64,000 nt of DNA from Novosphingobium profundi (GCF_018491765.1 NZ_JABWCU010000001.1:304568-368567), one strand, 5' to 3'. Positions 30,368 to 38,925 are shown, counted from the stretch's first letter. The notes: generated by a model from the sequence alone, not told the origin. A program made the numbers and translations.

Positions 30368-32299
30368 ATGGCGAAAGTGTTGCGGGTCGCTGCGGTGGTG
30401 GTTGCCATCGCGGCGGCTATCCCGTCTGGGGGCACGTCGTTGCTCGGGGCGGGGCTGGCAAGCGCCGGTGTCACCGCTGCGGGCGGTGCGGCCCTGAGTG
30501 CCGTGACCACGAGCCTTATCGCGACAGCCGTGGGCGTAGCTTCCGGCGTGGTGAGCGCGTTGACGGCCAAGGCTCCTGCGATCGAGGGAAGCCAGACGCA
30601 GTGGACGTCGGATCCGAACACGGATGCGAAGATCCTGTTCGGGCGCACCGGCGTGGCGGGCGACGTTTGCTATCGCAAGACCCGTGGCCAGCCCGGTCAT
30701 AGCACTCAGAACAAGTACCAGTTCATCTATTCCGATATTTCGGGCTGCGGGCCTCTGCACCAGCTCGAGAAGACGCTGGTCGACAAGGCGAACACATCGT
30801 TCTCAAGCGACAATGCGATCGGCGACCTGCATAACCGGGTTTATCAGGCGCACCAGCTGGGGGAATGTCCCGAGGCTTCCGAGCTGGCTCCGGCGGGCCC
30901 CTGGCCCTCAATCCCGGAATGGACCTCGGCAAACAAGACATCCGGTCATGGCGCCGTGATGAATTGCTTCGTCTTTGACGGGAAGGGCGACGAGACCTTC
31001 ACGCAGGTGCCGGGCATGCTGTGGGTCTGGCATGGTGTTAAGTGCTACGACCCGCGCCTTGACGATACCTACGAAGGTGGCTCCGGCTCCCACAGGGCCG
31101 ACGACGAGACGACCCGGGAGGTGAGCTATAACGGTTGGATCCAGGCGCTCACCTTCGCGCTTGCCTGGCATCAGGGCGAAAACGGCATTCGGGTCGGCGG
31201 TGTCGGCATGCCGATCACGTCGATCGATGTTGATTCCTTTGTCGAGGCCGCGAACGTTGCGGATGCCAATGGCTGGGTTTCCGGTGGGCGCATTTCTACC
31301 GGAGACAACAAGTGGGAGGTGCTGAAGTCCCTATGCCAAGCCGGTGGCGGCGAGCCGGTACGTCTTGGTGCTACGCTTTCGTGTATTGTGAACACGCCAC
31401 GCGTTTCGATCGGTATGATCACGCGCGATGATCTGATCGGCAATGCCTCGGTTACGACGACGCAGACGCGGCGGGATCGGATCAACGGGATCATTCCGAC
31501 CTATCGCAGTGAGGATCACTACTGGGAGCAGGTGCCGGCCGGTGTGGTGCGCAACTCCACCTACCTGGCGCAGGATGGCGGGATTGAGCGCACCAAATCG
31601 GTCACCTATCCGATGATACAGTGCGAGGCCGGGGAGACGCCCGATCAGGTTGCCCAGATCGCCGGATATGACATCGCCAACGCGCGCGAGGCGGGGCCGG
31701 CGGTGTTTCCGCTCAAGCCGCGCTGGCTTGGCTACAAGTCGGGCGATTGCCTGACGATCGAGGACACGCCGGAGTTCGGCTACCTTGCCGGCAAGGACGT
31801 GCTGGTCCTCAAGCGTCAGCTCGATCCCGAGACAGGCAGTGTTGTGCTGACCTTTCGGACGGAAACGAGCAGCAAGCATGCCTGGGCGCTGGGCCTTGTC
31901 GGCGTAGCCGCCCCCACGACTACGGCGGCAAGCGCGGTGCCGGTGGCAGAGGCGCCGCCAGAAGGTGAATGGACCGCTTCAACCACGATCCAGTATGTCG
32001 AAGGTGTTCCACTGGGTACCATCACCCTGACGGGGGCCGTAGAGGATCCCACGGCCGAGCAGATGCTGGTCGAATACCGCGAGGCGGGGGCAACCGAGTG
32101 GATCTCGGCGGCGAGCCTCTCGATCAACACGACAACCTATTCGATCAACGGCCTCTCCACCTCGAAGGCGTGGGACGTGGCGGTCAGCTACCATTCCGAA
32201 CTGCGCCTGGTCTTCGAAGAAATCGGTTTCTTCACGACGACCTGGGACACCGAACAGGTGACCTTCGACAACACCTTCATGACTTTCGATAGGGCGTGA
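30368..32299 (+). CDS. Tail tip attachment protein J-like
   Basis: A 643-residue protein. It starts with hydrophobic Gly/Ala-rich segments (about residues 5-68), then KAPAIEGSQTQWTSDPNTDAK and ILFGRTGVAG, a typical opening of J-like hub proteins. A beta-rich middle includes GIIPTYRSEDHYWEQVPAGVVRN, TYPMIQCEAGETPDQVAQIA and FPLKPRWLGYKSGDCLTIE. The end (about 530-640) looks like a fibronectin-type module (STTIQYVEGVPLGTITLTG to KAWDVAVSYHSELR). It forms the tail tip contacting the host. Confidence 0.85.
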   Translation: MAKVLRVAAVVVAIAAAIPSGGTSLLGAGLASAGVTAAGGAALSAVTTSLIATAVGVASGVVSALTAKAPAIEGSQTQWTSDPNTDAKILFGRTGVAGDVCYRKTRGQPGHSTQNKYQFIYSDISGCGPLHQLEKTLVDKANTSFSSDNAIGDLHNRVYQAHQLGECPEASELAPAGPWPSIPEWTSANKTSGHGAVMNCFVFDGKGDETFTQVPGMLWVWHGVKCYDPRLDDTYEGGSGSHRADDETTREVSYNGWIQALTFALAWHQGENGIRVGGVGMPITSIDVDSFVEAANVADANGWVSGGRISTGDNKWEVLKSLCQAGGGEPVRLGATLSCIVNTPRVSIGMITRDDLIGNASVTTTQTRRDRINGIIPTYRSEDHYWEQVPAGVVRNSTYLAQDGGIERTKSVTYPMIQCEAGETPDQVAQIAGYDIANAREAGPAVFPLKPRWLGYKSGDCLTIEDTPEFGYLAGKDVLVLKRQLDPETGSVVLTFRTETSSKHAWALGLVGVAAPTTTAASAVPVAEAPPEGEWTASTTIQYVEGVPLGTITLTGAVEDPTAEQMLVEYREAGATEWISAASLSINTTTYSINGLSTSKAWDVAVSYHSELRLVFEEIGFFTTTWDTEQVTFDNTFMTFDRA

Positions 32300-32301
32300 T
32301 C

Positions 32302-32550
32302 ATGGCGCAACAGACGATCAATCTGGGCTCGTCCGGCAACGACGGGACGGGCGACAATATTCGTGCAGGCGGGGACAAGATCAACGCCAATTTCGATGAG
32401 CTCTATGCGGCGGCAAGCACGATCGGAACTTCGGTCCCGGCCAGCGCCACCGCTACCGGCGCGGCAGGGCTCGTCGCTTACGATGCCGACTACATCTACG
32501 TTTGCGTGGCACCCGATACCTGGAAGCGCGCGGCTCTCTCCACCTGGTGA
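32302..32550 (+). CDS. Small tail-fibre accessory protein
   Basis: An 82-residue protein (MAQQTINLGSSGNDGTGDNIR). This opening, with GGDKINANFDELYAA, is a recurring module at the start of phage tail fibre proteins, here as a separate gene. A GTG at 32296 overlapping the J-like stop is an alternative start. The end (DYIYVCVAPDTWKRAALSTW) resembles small surface domains of fibres. Confidence 0.75.
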   Translation: MAQQTINLGSSGNDGTGDNIRAGGDKINANFDELYAAASTIGTSVPASATATGAAGLVAYDADYIYVCVAPDTWKRAALSTW

Positions 32551-32564
32551 CCTGAGGCCTCTTC

Positions 32565-32954
32565 ATGACGACAATGACGCTTTATGCGGCGCGAAACATC
32601 GATTTCGCGCCGACCATCAACGTGGACTATTCGGGCGACGAACTGCCGCTGATTGGGGCCACGATTTCCATGCAGGTCCGCCAGTACGCCGGCGCGGCAG
32701 GTGATCCCGATGCCGAGGATACGGGCGTCACCTTTACGGACGGCGCGCATCCCACGGATCCCGACCTGCGACGTCTGGTGCTCGAGCCGTCGATCGCCAA
32801 GGCCGACCTGGCGGCGATGCCGGGGCAGAACCAGCCCGATCCCGGTGACGCGCAGGCCTTCGTCCACGAGTTCAAGATTACCTACGCCGATAGCGGGCAG
32901 GACAGTTTGCTGTCGGGTGATTTCATCCTCGCCGCAGGAGTTGACGCCACATGA
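32565..32954 (+). CDS. Tail/baseplate accessory protein
   Basis: A 129-residue beta-rich, acidic protein with FAPTINVDYSGDELPLIGATISMQV at the start and LLSGDFILAAGVDAT at the end. The N-terminal pattern resembles domains anchoring fibres to a tail tip. It overlaps the tail-spike gene by 4 bases, which suggests it is produced together with it. Family not named. Confidence 0.6.
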   Translation: MTTMTLYAARNIDFAPTINVDYSGDELPLIGATISMQVRQYAGAAGDPDAEDTGVTFTDGAHPTDPDLRRLVLEPSIAKADLAAMPGQNQPDPGDAQAFVHEFKITYADSGQDSLLSGDFILAAGVDAT

Positions 32955-35773
32955 GCAGCAAGCTTCCCACGACCTATACGGTGCAAGCGGCCGGTCTGCG
33001 CGGGCCCGGCCTCACAAGTGCACAGGAAGCGCTCGTCGCTGCGGCCAGTGACTACGCTCAGGACGCTTCTGTGTCCGCTGCTAATGCCGCAGCGAGCGTC
33101 GTTCTCGCCGCAGCGGCGCCGCTAGTGACCGCGACCGCGATTGAGAACAGGTCAAGCCCGAACCAGTTTCCTGACTTCGACATGGCCGGTACGGTCGAAT
33201 ACGGCTGGGGATTGGGCAACGCGAGCACAGGCCAGACTGCCGATGGTCGCAAGACGCTGACGTTCGGGAATACGTCCGATACATTGTCTGTGGCATTCGC
33301 CAGTTTGGGCCTTGTCTCCGGCGATGAGTTCACGGTCTCGTTCGTCGTCGAAAGCCTGCCAGGCACGGTTACTTCTCAAGTCCATCTCAAGCAGTTGACG
33401 GGCGGAACGACCTATCAGAATCAGCAGGAAGTCAACACGAGCGCGGCGGTGACCGGGCCCGTGGTCCACACCTTCACCACCACGGTCGACGCGAGCGCGA
33501 CGACCTGGCAAATCCTTGCGCGTAATGCGACGATCAGCCAAGTTGCTCTCTACAAAGGCCGAGCGAGCGGTTACCGCCCCTCGTTCATAGGCGACCGGGA
33601 AACGGTCGATCAGATGCTGGCCATTCGGCAGGCGCAGAAAGACCAGTTCAGCGCCCCCAACATATGGCCAGATGTGGATATGTTGGGCGTGGCCTCGGGT
33701 ACTACACTCAACGGATGGCAGTCCAGCCTGACCGCTGGAGTCTTTGGGGGCCGCCAAATCCTCACGGCAACCGGTGCGACCAAGCAGATGTTCATTCCCG
33801 TAGCTGACCTCGGCGGGGTTGGCGCGACAATCAGCGCAAGCGCGTGGGTTCATTCGTCCTCGGGCGCCGGCGCTACTTCTGCTGTCAGCATCAGCCAGAT
33901 TCGCGCCAATGGAACGACCATCAGCACAAGCCAGCTAACCCCTGCCTATTACGCCGCGCGAGGGGCGCAGGGGTCGCGGCTTCGCTCGGTTTCGGGCGTG
34001 GTAATCAGTGCCGAATGTGATCGCATCGCCTTCAACTTTGGCAGTGCAACCGCAACGATCGCATTCTCGCTGCCCTCGATCCAGCAGGGTGCTGACCCTT
34101 CCTGGCGTCCGCCCCGGCCTGATCTGGAGGATATGTTGCCCTATATTTCCGAATTGTTCCGTGGTCCCACTTCCGGACGACCCGGCGATGCCCCGAACGG
34201 GTGGAGGTATTTCGACACAGACCTGGGTTACGGCATCGTGGCCGATGGCCTCGGTGGATGGGCCCGTGAAGTCGAGGGCACCGTTATCGAGAATTACGAC
34301 TACTACGTGGATACGGTGAACGGAAACGACGCCAACGACGGCAAGACCAAGAGCACGCCATTCGCAAAGCTCTCTACCGCCGTCGCTGCCTTGGGGGCCA
34401 CAACAGGGCTCAGCATCGGTATTGCACGGGGCTCGGTCCTGCGCGTCGATCCTATCACTCTCGCGGTGGCGAACACCCGGATCGGGGCATATGGTTCGGA
34501 AGAGCTTGGCCGCCCGAAGCACCTCGGGTCGCTCGCAACGGCCGTTTCGGCGTTCACGAAGGTTGGGAACCTCTATTCGATCGCACTCGCCTTCACGCCT
34601 CGTACCCTGGCCATCGTCAAGGCGGACGGCACGGTGCGCAAGCTCTACATGACGACCGCGAGCGACACCGACAGTGCGGTCGATCCGACGCAGGAGGCTG
34701 AATTCACCTGGTTCCCCTCCACTCACGCGACATACCCGAACACGCTGAAATTCTACTCGTCGGAAGACTGGACGGGCGCGAGCATTGAAATCCCGCAGGG
34801 CGGCACCGCGACCCCTAACTATGGCATCGACATCGACGGGGTAGGCGGAAGCGGCTGCACCGTGAGCGGCATCGACGTCATGTTCTGGAACCAGTCGGGG
34901 ATGACCTGGGACAGCCCCAATGTCACAGTCGACGGGGTGAACGCCGATTACAACGGCGGCGACGGCTTCGACCAGCATCCCGGCGCGACGGGTTTCGTCC
35001 TGCGCGGCGATGGTCTTGGTCCGAAGGCAGTCGCTGGGCGTGGCTGGTATAACGGCCGATATCGGGCTCAGGGCAACGGCCCTGGCGACGGCACAAGTGC
35101 CCATGCGGCGGGTACAGGCGCGGCGGGTTCGATCCTAGCGATGTCGTTCAAGGGCAACACGCAAACGGGCATTGGCAACCAGTGCGGCTGCACGATCCAG
35201 TCCTACGGCTGCTATCTCGAAGACAACTACTTCAATTTGATGACCTACAATGATGCGTCGAACATCGCGGGAACGCATACGCACGACTACCTGATTTCGG
35301 TCAGCAAGGGTGCCGAACCGCGCAACCTTCCCTTCCAGTGGTACGCGTCGAACGCCACCGATGGGGCGAAGCTGACGGTCAATGTCAAGATCCGGAACGC
35401 GACCGTCTACTTCACATCGGGTTCGGCAAACTCGGCCAAGGTGAGCGGCTTCACCAACCGATGGGACAACATCGTGGCAGTCGCATCCGGCGTGACCACG
35501 GCGGGCTTCTACCTCCCTGCGTCGAACGTCATGCAGGACAACAACTGCACGTTCTATGGCTTCTCGTCGGTGTTCAACGCATCCGGGATCGACAGTACGG
35601 CCGCGAACCGGCTCACGACCAATCCCCTTCTGATCGATCCTGCGAACGGGAACTTCGGGCTGGGTACGGGCTCGCCCGCCATCGCCAGCGGCCTGAATGC
35701 AGGGCTCGCCAAAGATTACCGGGGCAACTCGGTCCCCGCATCACCGGATCGCGGCGCGCTGCAGAGGCTGTGA
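32951..35773 (+). CDS. Tail spike with right-handed beta-helix domain
   Basis: A 940-residue protein. Residues 1-55 are an Ala-rich helix, probably the trimer anchor. Two related beta-sandwich modules follow, containing SSPNQFPDFDMAG and SAPNIWPDVDMLG near 75 and 235. From about residue 450 (YYVDTVNGNDANDGKTKSTPF) a parallel beta-helix begins, as in polysaccharide-degrading spikes, and it ends NSVPASPDRGALQRL. It probably binds or cuts a surface glycan and sets host range. The enzyme class cannot be told from sequence. Confidence 0.87.
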   Translation: MSSKLPTTYTVQAAGLRGPGLTSAQEALVAAASDYAQDASVSAANAAASVVLAAAAPLVTATAIENRSSPNQFPDFDMAGTVEYGWGLGNASTGQTADGRKTLTFGNTSDTLSVAFASLGLVSGDEFTVSFVVESLPGTVTSQVHLKQLTGGTTYQNQQEVNTSAAVTGPVVHTFTTTVDASATTWQILARNATISQVALYKGRASGYRPSFIGDRETVDQMLAIRQAQKDQFSAPNIWPDVDMLGVASGTTLNGWQSSLTAGVFGGRQILTATGATKQMFIPVADLGGVGATISASAWVHSSSGAGATSAVSISQIRANGTTISTSQLTPAYYAARGAQGSRLRSVSGVVISAECDRIAFNFGSATATIAFSLPSIQQGADPSWRPPRPDLEDMLPYISELFRGPTSGRPGDAPNGWRYFDTDLGYGIVADGLGGWAREVEGTVIENYDYYVDTVNGNDANDGKTKSTPFAKLSTAVAALGATTGLSIGIARGSVLRVDPITLAVANTRIGAYGSEELGRPKHLGSLATAVSAFTKVGNLYSIALAFTPRTLAIVKADGTVRKLYMTTASDTDSAVDPTQEAEFTWFPSTHATYPNTLKFYSSEDWTGASIEIPQGGTATPNYGIDIDGVGGSGCTVSGIDVMFWNQSGMTWDSPNVTVDGVNADYNGGDGFDQHPGATGFVLRGDGLGPKAVAGRGWYNGRYRAQGNGPGDGTSAHAAGTGAAGSILAMSFKGNTQTGIGNQCGCTIQSYGCYLEDNYFNLMTYNDASNIAGTHTHDYLISVSKGAEPRNLPFQWYASNATDGAKLTVNVKIRNATVYFTSGSANSAKVSGFTNRWDNIVAVASGVTTAGFYLPASNVMQDNNCTFYGFSSVFNASGIDSTAANRLTTNPLLIDPANGNFGLGTGSPAIASGLNAGLAKDYRGNSVPASPDRGALQRL

Positions 35774-35841
35774 TGACCGCCATCGAAATCTACACCGATG
35801 CCGTTCGCTGGTGGGGCTTTGTTGCGGGTAGGCCGACATGA
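35773..35841 (+). CDS. Possible 22-residue leader-like peptide gene
   Basis: ATG 35773 shares its A with the tail-spike stop and the frame ends at 35841, overlapping the next start. The peptide (MTAIEIYTDAVRWWGFVAG...) is very short but perfectly coupled on both sides, which suggests translational coupling if not a functional peptide. Confidence 0.35.
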   Translation: MTAIEIYTDAVRWWGFVAGRPT

Positions 35842-36287
35842 TCTACCTGCGCTGGCCCGACCATTTCCCGGTTCGCGCGACCGAATGGTTGCTGGCATCA
35901 ATGAAGACGAGCTGGGGCCTGATTCTCCTGATGCACGTGGGCGCCTTCAACAACCAGTTCATGAGCGCGATGCGCCAGATCGGCAACGAAAGCGCCTGGG
36001 GCTGGATCGCTTTCATCGCCGGGACCGCGCACCTGACGGCCCTGTATGTGAATGGAACGCGCCGGCGCAGTCCCCATCTGCGCGCCTTCTGCTCGGGCAT
36101 TGGGACGCTGTTCTGGTTTCAGGTCTGTCTCGGGATCTTCGCGACCGGCCTGCCGAATACGGGTTGGGCGATCTACCCGTGGCTGTTCGTCTTCAGCACC
36201 CGAAACATGCTGGTCGCGATCCGGGATGCGCGGCGCTCTGATGAAAATTTCAAAGCGGGGACAACGATCTGTGGCAAGCGGAAGTGA
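35838..36287 (+). CDS. Multi-span membrane protein of the lysis region
   Basis: A 149-residue protein with about four hydrophobic helices: WGLILLMHVGAF, WGWIAFIAGTAHLTALYV, IGTLFWFQVCLGIFATGL and IYPWLFVFSTRN. Proteins of this kind often lie between tail spike and endolysin genes in alphaproteobacterial phages. It may be a holin or a membrane accessory; no holin family is recognised. It overlaps the upstream peptide gene by 4 bases. Confidence 0.65.
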   Translation: MIYLRWPDHFPVRATEWLLASMKTSWGLILLMHVGAFNNQFMSAMRQIGNESAWGWIAFIAGTAHLTALYVNGTRRRSPHLRAFCSGIGTLFWFQVCLGIFATGLPNTGWAIYPWLFVFSTRNMLVAIRDARRSDENFKAGTTICGKRK

Positions 36288-36288
36288 A

Positions 36289-36585
36289 GTGCCTGAGGTC
36301 GCCAACTGGGTTTCGAGTATCGCGGTCGGCATCGGCCTCGCGATCGCGGCGGCCGTTCAATACCTGCGCAAGCCCAAGCCCGACCCGAGCAAGGATGTCG
36401 CCGTCGTCTCGGCCACGCTGGTCGGCGACAAACCGCTCATCAACCGGCTCATCGCCGCGCTCGAGGCGAACACCGAGGCGACCGCTCAGAACAACTCGCT
36501 TCTCCAGGCCGATGCACAGCAGCGTCTCATCGAGGAGCGGGCGGAAGAGATCTACCAGGCGCGCCGGCGGCGCGAGGAGGACTGA
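36289..36585 (+). CDS. Membrane-anchored coiled-coil protein, lysis region
   Basis: A 98-residue protein if started at GTG 36289 (GCGGAAG upstream); GTG 36271 is the alternative. It has one N-terminal transmembrane helix (SSIAVGIGLAIAAAVQYL) followed by a charged helix with KPLINRLIAALEANTEATAQNN and a Glu/Arg-rich end. This is the build of a small holin-associated or spanin-like protein. The endolysin gene follows after 3 bases. Confidence 0.6.
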   Translation: MPEVANWVSSIAVGIGLAIAAAVQYLRKPKPDPSKDVAVVSATLVGDKPLINRLIAALEANTEATAQNNSLLQADAQQRLIEERAEEIYQARRRREED

Positions 36586-36588
36586 ACC

Positions 36589-37368
36589 ATGAGCTATGCA
36601 ATTCGCAACGGCACCTTGGAACTGAACGGGACAGCCGTGCGCCAGGTGCCCAGCCCGAACGTCTCTGGCACCTACCGCGTCGATCCGACCAAACTGGTGA
36701 TGCATTACACTGCCGGCGGCTCGGGATCCGGTTCCGCGGCATGGCTGGCCAATCCGAACGCTGGGGCTTCGGCGCATTTCGTGATCTGCCGCGATGGAAC
36801 CGTGATCCAGTGCGTGAGCGTGGATCGCCGCGCCTGGCATGCCGGCAAGTCGCAGTGGGGTGGCCTCACCAACCTCAACAGCTACTCGATCGGCATCGAG
36901 CTGGCGAATTGGGGCCCGCTGCGCGACGACGGCACCACGGCGGCGGGCAAGGCGGTCGACTACATCGAGGCCGCACACAAGAACGGCGGCCCGGTGCGCA
37001 AGTGGGAGGTCTACCCGGCAGCGCAGATCGCCGCGGCCGAGGCGGTGGCGCGCGCCACCGCGGCCTATCACCCCATCGACGAGATCGTGGGGCACGATGA
37101 CATTGCCCCGGCGCGTAAGCTTGATCCCGGCCCAGCCTTCGACATGGCTGCGTTCCGCAAGGCGGTGCTTGGTCAGGTCGGCGGCGACAGCGCGCCTGAG
37201 CGCGGCACGGTGACGGCATCGAGCCTCAACGTGCGCAGCGGGCCGGGCGCGACATATCCGGTCGTCGCCGGGCTCACGCGCGGCCAGGGCGTGCCGATCC
37301 TCGAACGCCGTCGCGAGTGGATCTCGATCGCGCCCGGGCGGTGGGTTTTTGGCGAGTACGTGCGGTGA
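36589..37368 (+). CDS. Endolysin: N-acetylmuramoyl-L-alanine amidase with SH3 domain
   Basis: A 259-residue protein. The Amidase_2 domain (about residues 30-185) has zinc ligands H39 in VMHYTAGG and H169 in VGHDDIAPARKLDPGP, with the acidic residue D179 in the usual place. SIGIELANWGPL is another family landmark. The C-terminal 55 residues form a bacterial SH3 domain (ASSLNVRSGPGATYPVV). No signal peptide is seen, so export depends on a holin. It cuts the sugar-peptide bond of peptidoglycan at lysis. Confidence 0.95.
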   Translation: MSYAIRNGTLELNGTAVRQVPSPNVSGTYRVDPTKLVMHYTAGGSGSGSAAWLANPNAGASAHFVICRDGTVIQCVSVDRRAWHAGKSQWGGLTNLNSYSIGIELANWGPLRDDGTTAAGKAVDYIEAAHKNGGPVRKWEVYPAAQIAAAEAVARATAAYHPIDEIVGHDDIAPARKLDPGPAFDMAAFRKAVLGQVGGDSAPERGTVTASSLNVRSGPGATYPVVAGLTRGQGVPILERRREWISIAPGRWVFGEYVR

Positions 37369-37676
37369 GGCTTCCGTCCTTTGACAGCGAAGGCGGGCGC
37401 AAGGCGTGGGCCTTCCTCGCGATCTGGGGCGGCGCGATCACGTTCACCGCGATCATCGTCGCCAGCATGTACCAGCTCAGGGGGCAGCCCGGCTTCATCT
37501 TCTGGCTCGCGATCTGCGCGGAGATCCAGGTGTTGGTCGGGATGACCGCGCTTGGATGGGCGCTCGGCCGGCGCGTGAAGATCGATGTTGACCGGCATGG
37601 CATCGAGCTGAGCGACCAGGCTTCCGGTAGGCCCGGCGATCCGGTTCACGTTGAAATGGAAGGACCTCGCCCATGA
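37365..37676 (+). CDS. Two-span membrane protein, holin candidate
   Basis: A 103-residue protein from GTG 37365, which overlaps the endolysin stop as GTGA. Two hydrophobic helices are visible (AFLAIWGGAITFTAIIVASMY and FIFWLAICAEIQVLVGMTALGWAL), with a polar cytoplasmic tail. Position immediately after the endolysin and before the spanins makes it the best holin candidate, but no holin family is recognised. Confidence 0.65.
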   Translation: MRLPSFDSEGGRKAWAFLAIWGGAITFTAIIVASMYQLRGQPGFIFWLAICAEIQVLVGMTALGWALGRRVKIDVDRHGIELSDQASGRPGDPVHVEMEGPRP

Positions 37677-38065
37677 TCCCGGCATTCATCCTCAAGATCC
37701 TTGCCCGCCTAGGCCTCTCATCGGCCCCGCGCTGGGCGTGGATCGCGCTCGCCGCAATCATCCTCATGGCGGCAGTTTTCATGCTCGGCCGGTGTAGTGC
37801 GGCAGATGATGGCGAAGAGGTCCAAGCTGAACAGACGGCCGAATCAGAGCAGGCCACGGCCCGCGCTGCAGAGGCGGCCATCGAAGTACTGGAGGACCGG
37901 ACCATCACCGAAGAGACTATCGATAAGGCCGTCGATGCGGCCACCAAGGAGATCGAAGATGCGCAAGACCCTGCTGCTGTCCGCGACGCTGTGCTGCGCG
38001 CTGTCTGCCTGCAAGACAGTCACCGTAACGACCCCGCCTGCGTCATGCTCCGCGCTGATCCCTAA
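37673..38065 (+). CDS. Inner-membrane spanin (Rz-like)
   Basis: A 130-residue protein with one N-terminal transmembrane helix (WAWIALAAIILMAAVFMLG) followed by a long Glu/Ala-rich helix (about residues 45-110) and a short cysteine-containing end. This is the Rz layout: membrane anchor plus periplasmic coiled coil. The outer-membrane partner is nested out of frame in its 3' part. Overlaps the upstream gene by 4 bases. Confidence 0.8.
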   Translation: MIPAFILKILARLGLSSAPRWAWIALAAIILMAAVFMLGRCSAADDGEEVQAEQTAESEQATARAAEAAIEVLEDRTITEETIDKAVDAATKEIEDAQDPAAVRDAVLRAVCLQDSHRNDPACVMLRADP

Positions 38066-38261
38066 GGGCTGGTCGGATGGCGTCGAGAGCGCTCCTGTGC
38101 CCGACACTGAGGGGCTGGACATGCTCGGGCAGGTGAAAGCCTGGGCTGGGGCCTATGTTGCGCAGGATGGCCAGATCGCCAAAGCAAACGGGCGCACCGC
38201 AGATACAATCTACATCGTGCGGCAGTGCGAAGACATGGCGAACGCGGCTAGGGGAAAGTGA
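37959..38261 (+). CDS. Outer-membrane spanin lipoprotein (Rz1-like), nested
   Basis: A 100-residue lipoprotein. The signal peptide (MRKTLLLSATLCCAL) ends in a lipobox LSAC, so the cysteine near residue 18 should be lipidated. TPPASCSALIPKGWSDG follows. The gene starts inside the Rz-like gene in another frame and extends 196 bases past it, a partly nested Rz/Rz1 arrangement. Together they would fuse inner and outer membranes in the last step of lysis. Confidence 0.82.
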   Translation: MRKTLLLSATLCCALSACKTVTVTTPPASCSALIPKGWSDGVESAPVPDTEGLDMLGQVKAWAGAYVAQDGQIAKANGRTADTIYIVRQCEDMANAARGK

Positions 38262-38290
38262 GCGTTTTGATGTGACCTGGATTGTGACTC

Positions 38291-38330
38291 CATTGTGCCG
38301 CAGTGTGCCGAATGTTGCCGCGCTGTTCCG
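38291..38330. repeat. Phased decamer repeats at the prophage right end
   Basis: Four consecutive 10-base units all end in a TGT.CCG-like core: CATTGTGCCG, CAGTGTGCCG, AATGTTGCCG and CGCTGTTCCG. A weaker TGTGACTC precedes them. A 10-base period puts each core on the same face of the helix. They lie between the last phage gene and the tRNA and could be arm-type integrase or excisionase sites. Confidence 0.4.
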
Positions 38331-38387
38331 TTTAACCGTTGACGGGGCGATCGCCAAAACCTACCGGAACCCTAGAAAAGTCAGTGC

Positions 38388-38464
38388 GCGCCCGTAGCTC
38401 AGCTGGATAGAGCACGAGCCTTCTAAGCTTGGGGTCGCAGGTTCGAACCCTGCCGGGCGCGCCA
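38388..38464 (+). tRNA. tRNA-Arg (anticodon TCT)
   Basis: A 77-base gene with CCA encoded. The acceptor stem pairs GCGCCCG with CGGGCGC; the D arm has AGCTCAGCTGGATAGAGC; the anticodon arm CGAGC-CTTCTAA-GCTTG gives anticodon TCT; the T arm has GGTTCGAACCC. A TTGACG at 38339-38344 suggests its own promoter. It is complete and likely marks the chromosome side of the prophage boundary. Its 3' end points away from the prophage, so it is not a standard 3'-end tRNA attachment site for this element. Confidence 0.95.
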
Positions 38465-38555
38465 ATTGCCTTGCCCGATCTTGCCGATTGCCGTGCCGGA
38501 AAGAGGAACGGCCCGAGTTTCTTCCGGCCGTCGGCGTGTATTGCGCTGTCGCCTG

Positions 38556-38925
38556 GAAGTTGGTCCAGTCGCCGCCGTCGGCAGGAGCGTTTGCTGGCTC
38601 CTTGGGGGGAGCCTTGGCGGGCACCACGATCGCCGTGCGCCGGATCCAGGGGGTGAGGAGGGCCGACCGTGAACCTGGAGGCCTGTTCGGTGAGTGTGAC
38701 GATTTCGCTCGAGAGATTGCGCGCGGCGGCCGAGGTCTGCTCGACCTTCTACACCATGTCCATGGTGCCGACGATGCCGCGATCGACATGCTGCGCCGCG
38801 ATCGCCGTCGGTCGCGCCATGTTGTAGACGCCCGCGCCGGTAACGCCCGAAAGCAACAGCGCGATGGCGGCAAACGCCAAGGCCACCTTCCTGGCCAATC
38901 GCCACGACGTGAAGATCGGAACCAT
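38556..38925 (-). pseudogene. Methyl-accepting chemotaxis protein remnant (both ends kept, middle lost)
   Basis: From ATG 38925 the frame reads like an MCP start (TSWRLARKVALAFAAIALLL, a transmembrane helix, then GVYNM). After about 59 codons a TAG interrupts it. The same frame then continues with KVEQTSAAARNLSSEIVTL and TEQASRF, the conserved C-terminal end of the signalling domain. A shift to another frame gives DWTNF (38570-38556), resembling the NWETF pentapeptide that ends many MCPs. A normal MCP is over 500 residues, so nearly all periplasmic, HAMP and signalling sequence is gone. Decay next to a tRNA suggests past insertion and excision. Confidence 0.7.

Larger units (their letters stand above)
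1..38261. mobile_element. Temperate siphovirus-type prophage, left end outside the window
   Basis: A continuous set of phage modules fills this span: a leftward early operon, an immunity switch, a rightward replication operon, and late packaging, head, tail and lysis genes, most of them overlapping by 1-8 bases. The HNH, TerS, TerL, portal, protease, capsid order is that of HK97-like phages. The right boundary is inferred to lie between the last spanin gene (38,261) and the tRNA-Arg promoter region (about 38,339). No integrase or left attachment site is visible, so either lies beyond position 1 or is missing. The structural genes show no obvious breaks, so the prophage looks intact in the part seen. 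Confidence 0.95.

Noticed and set aside
1..38261. Gene transfer agent instead of a prophage
   Set aside because: Some tail genes resemble GTA genes, but the region has an immunity switch, replication genes, an HNH/TerS/TerL set and a full lysis cassette, so it is a true phage.
38388..38464. tRNA 3' end as the attachment core of the prophage
   Set aside because: The tRNA is intact, but its 3' end points away from the phage genes and no second copy of it is visible in the window, so the attachment core cannot be assigned here.
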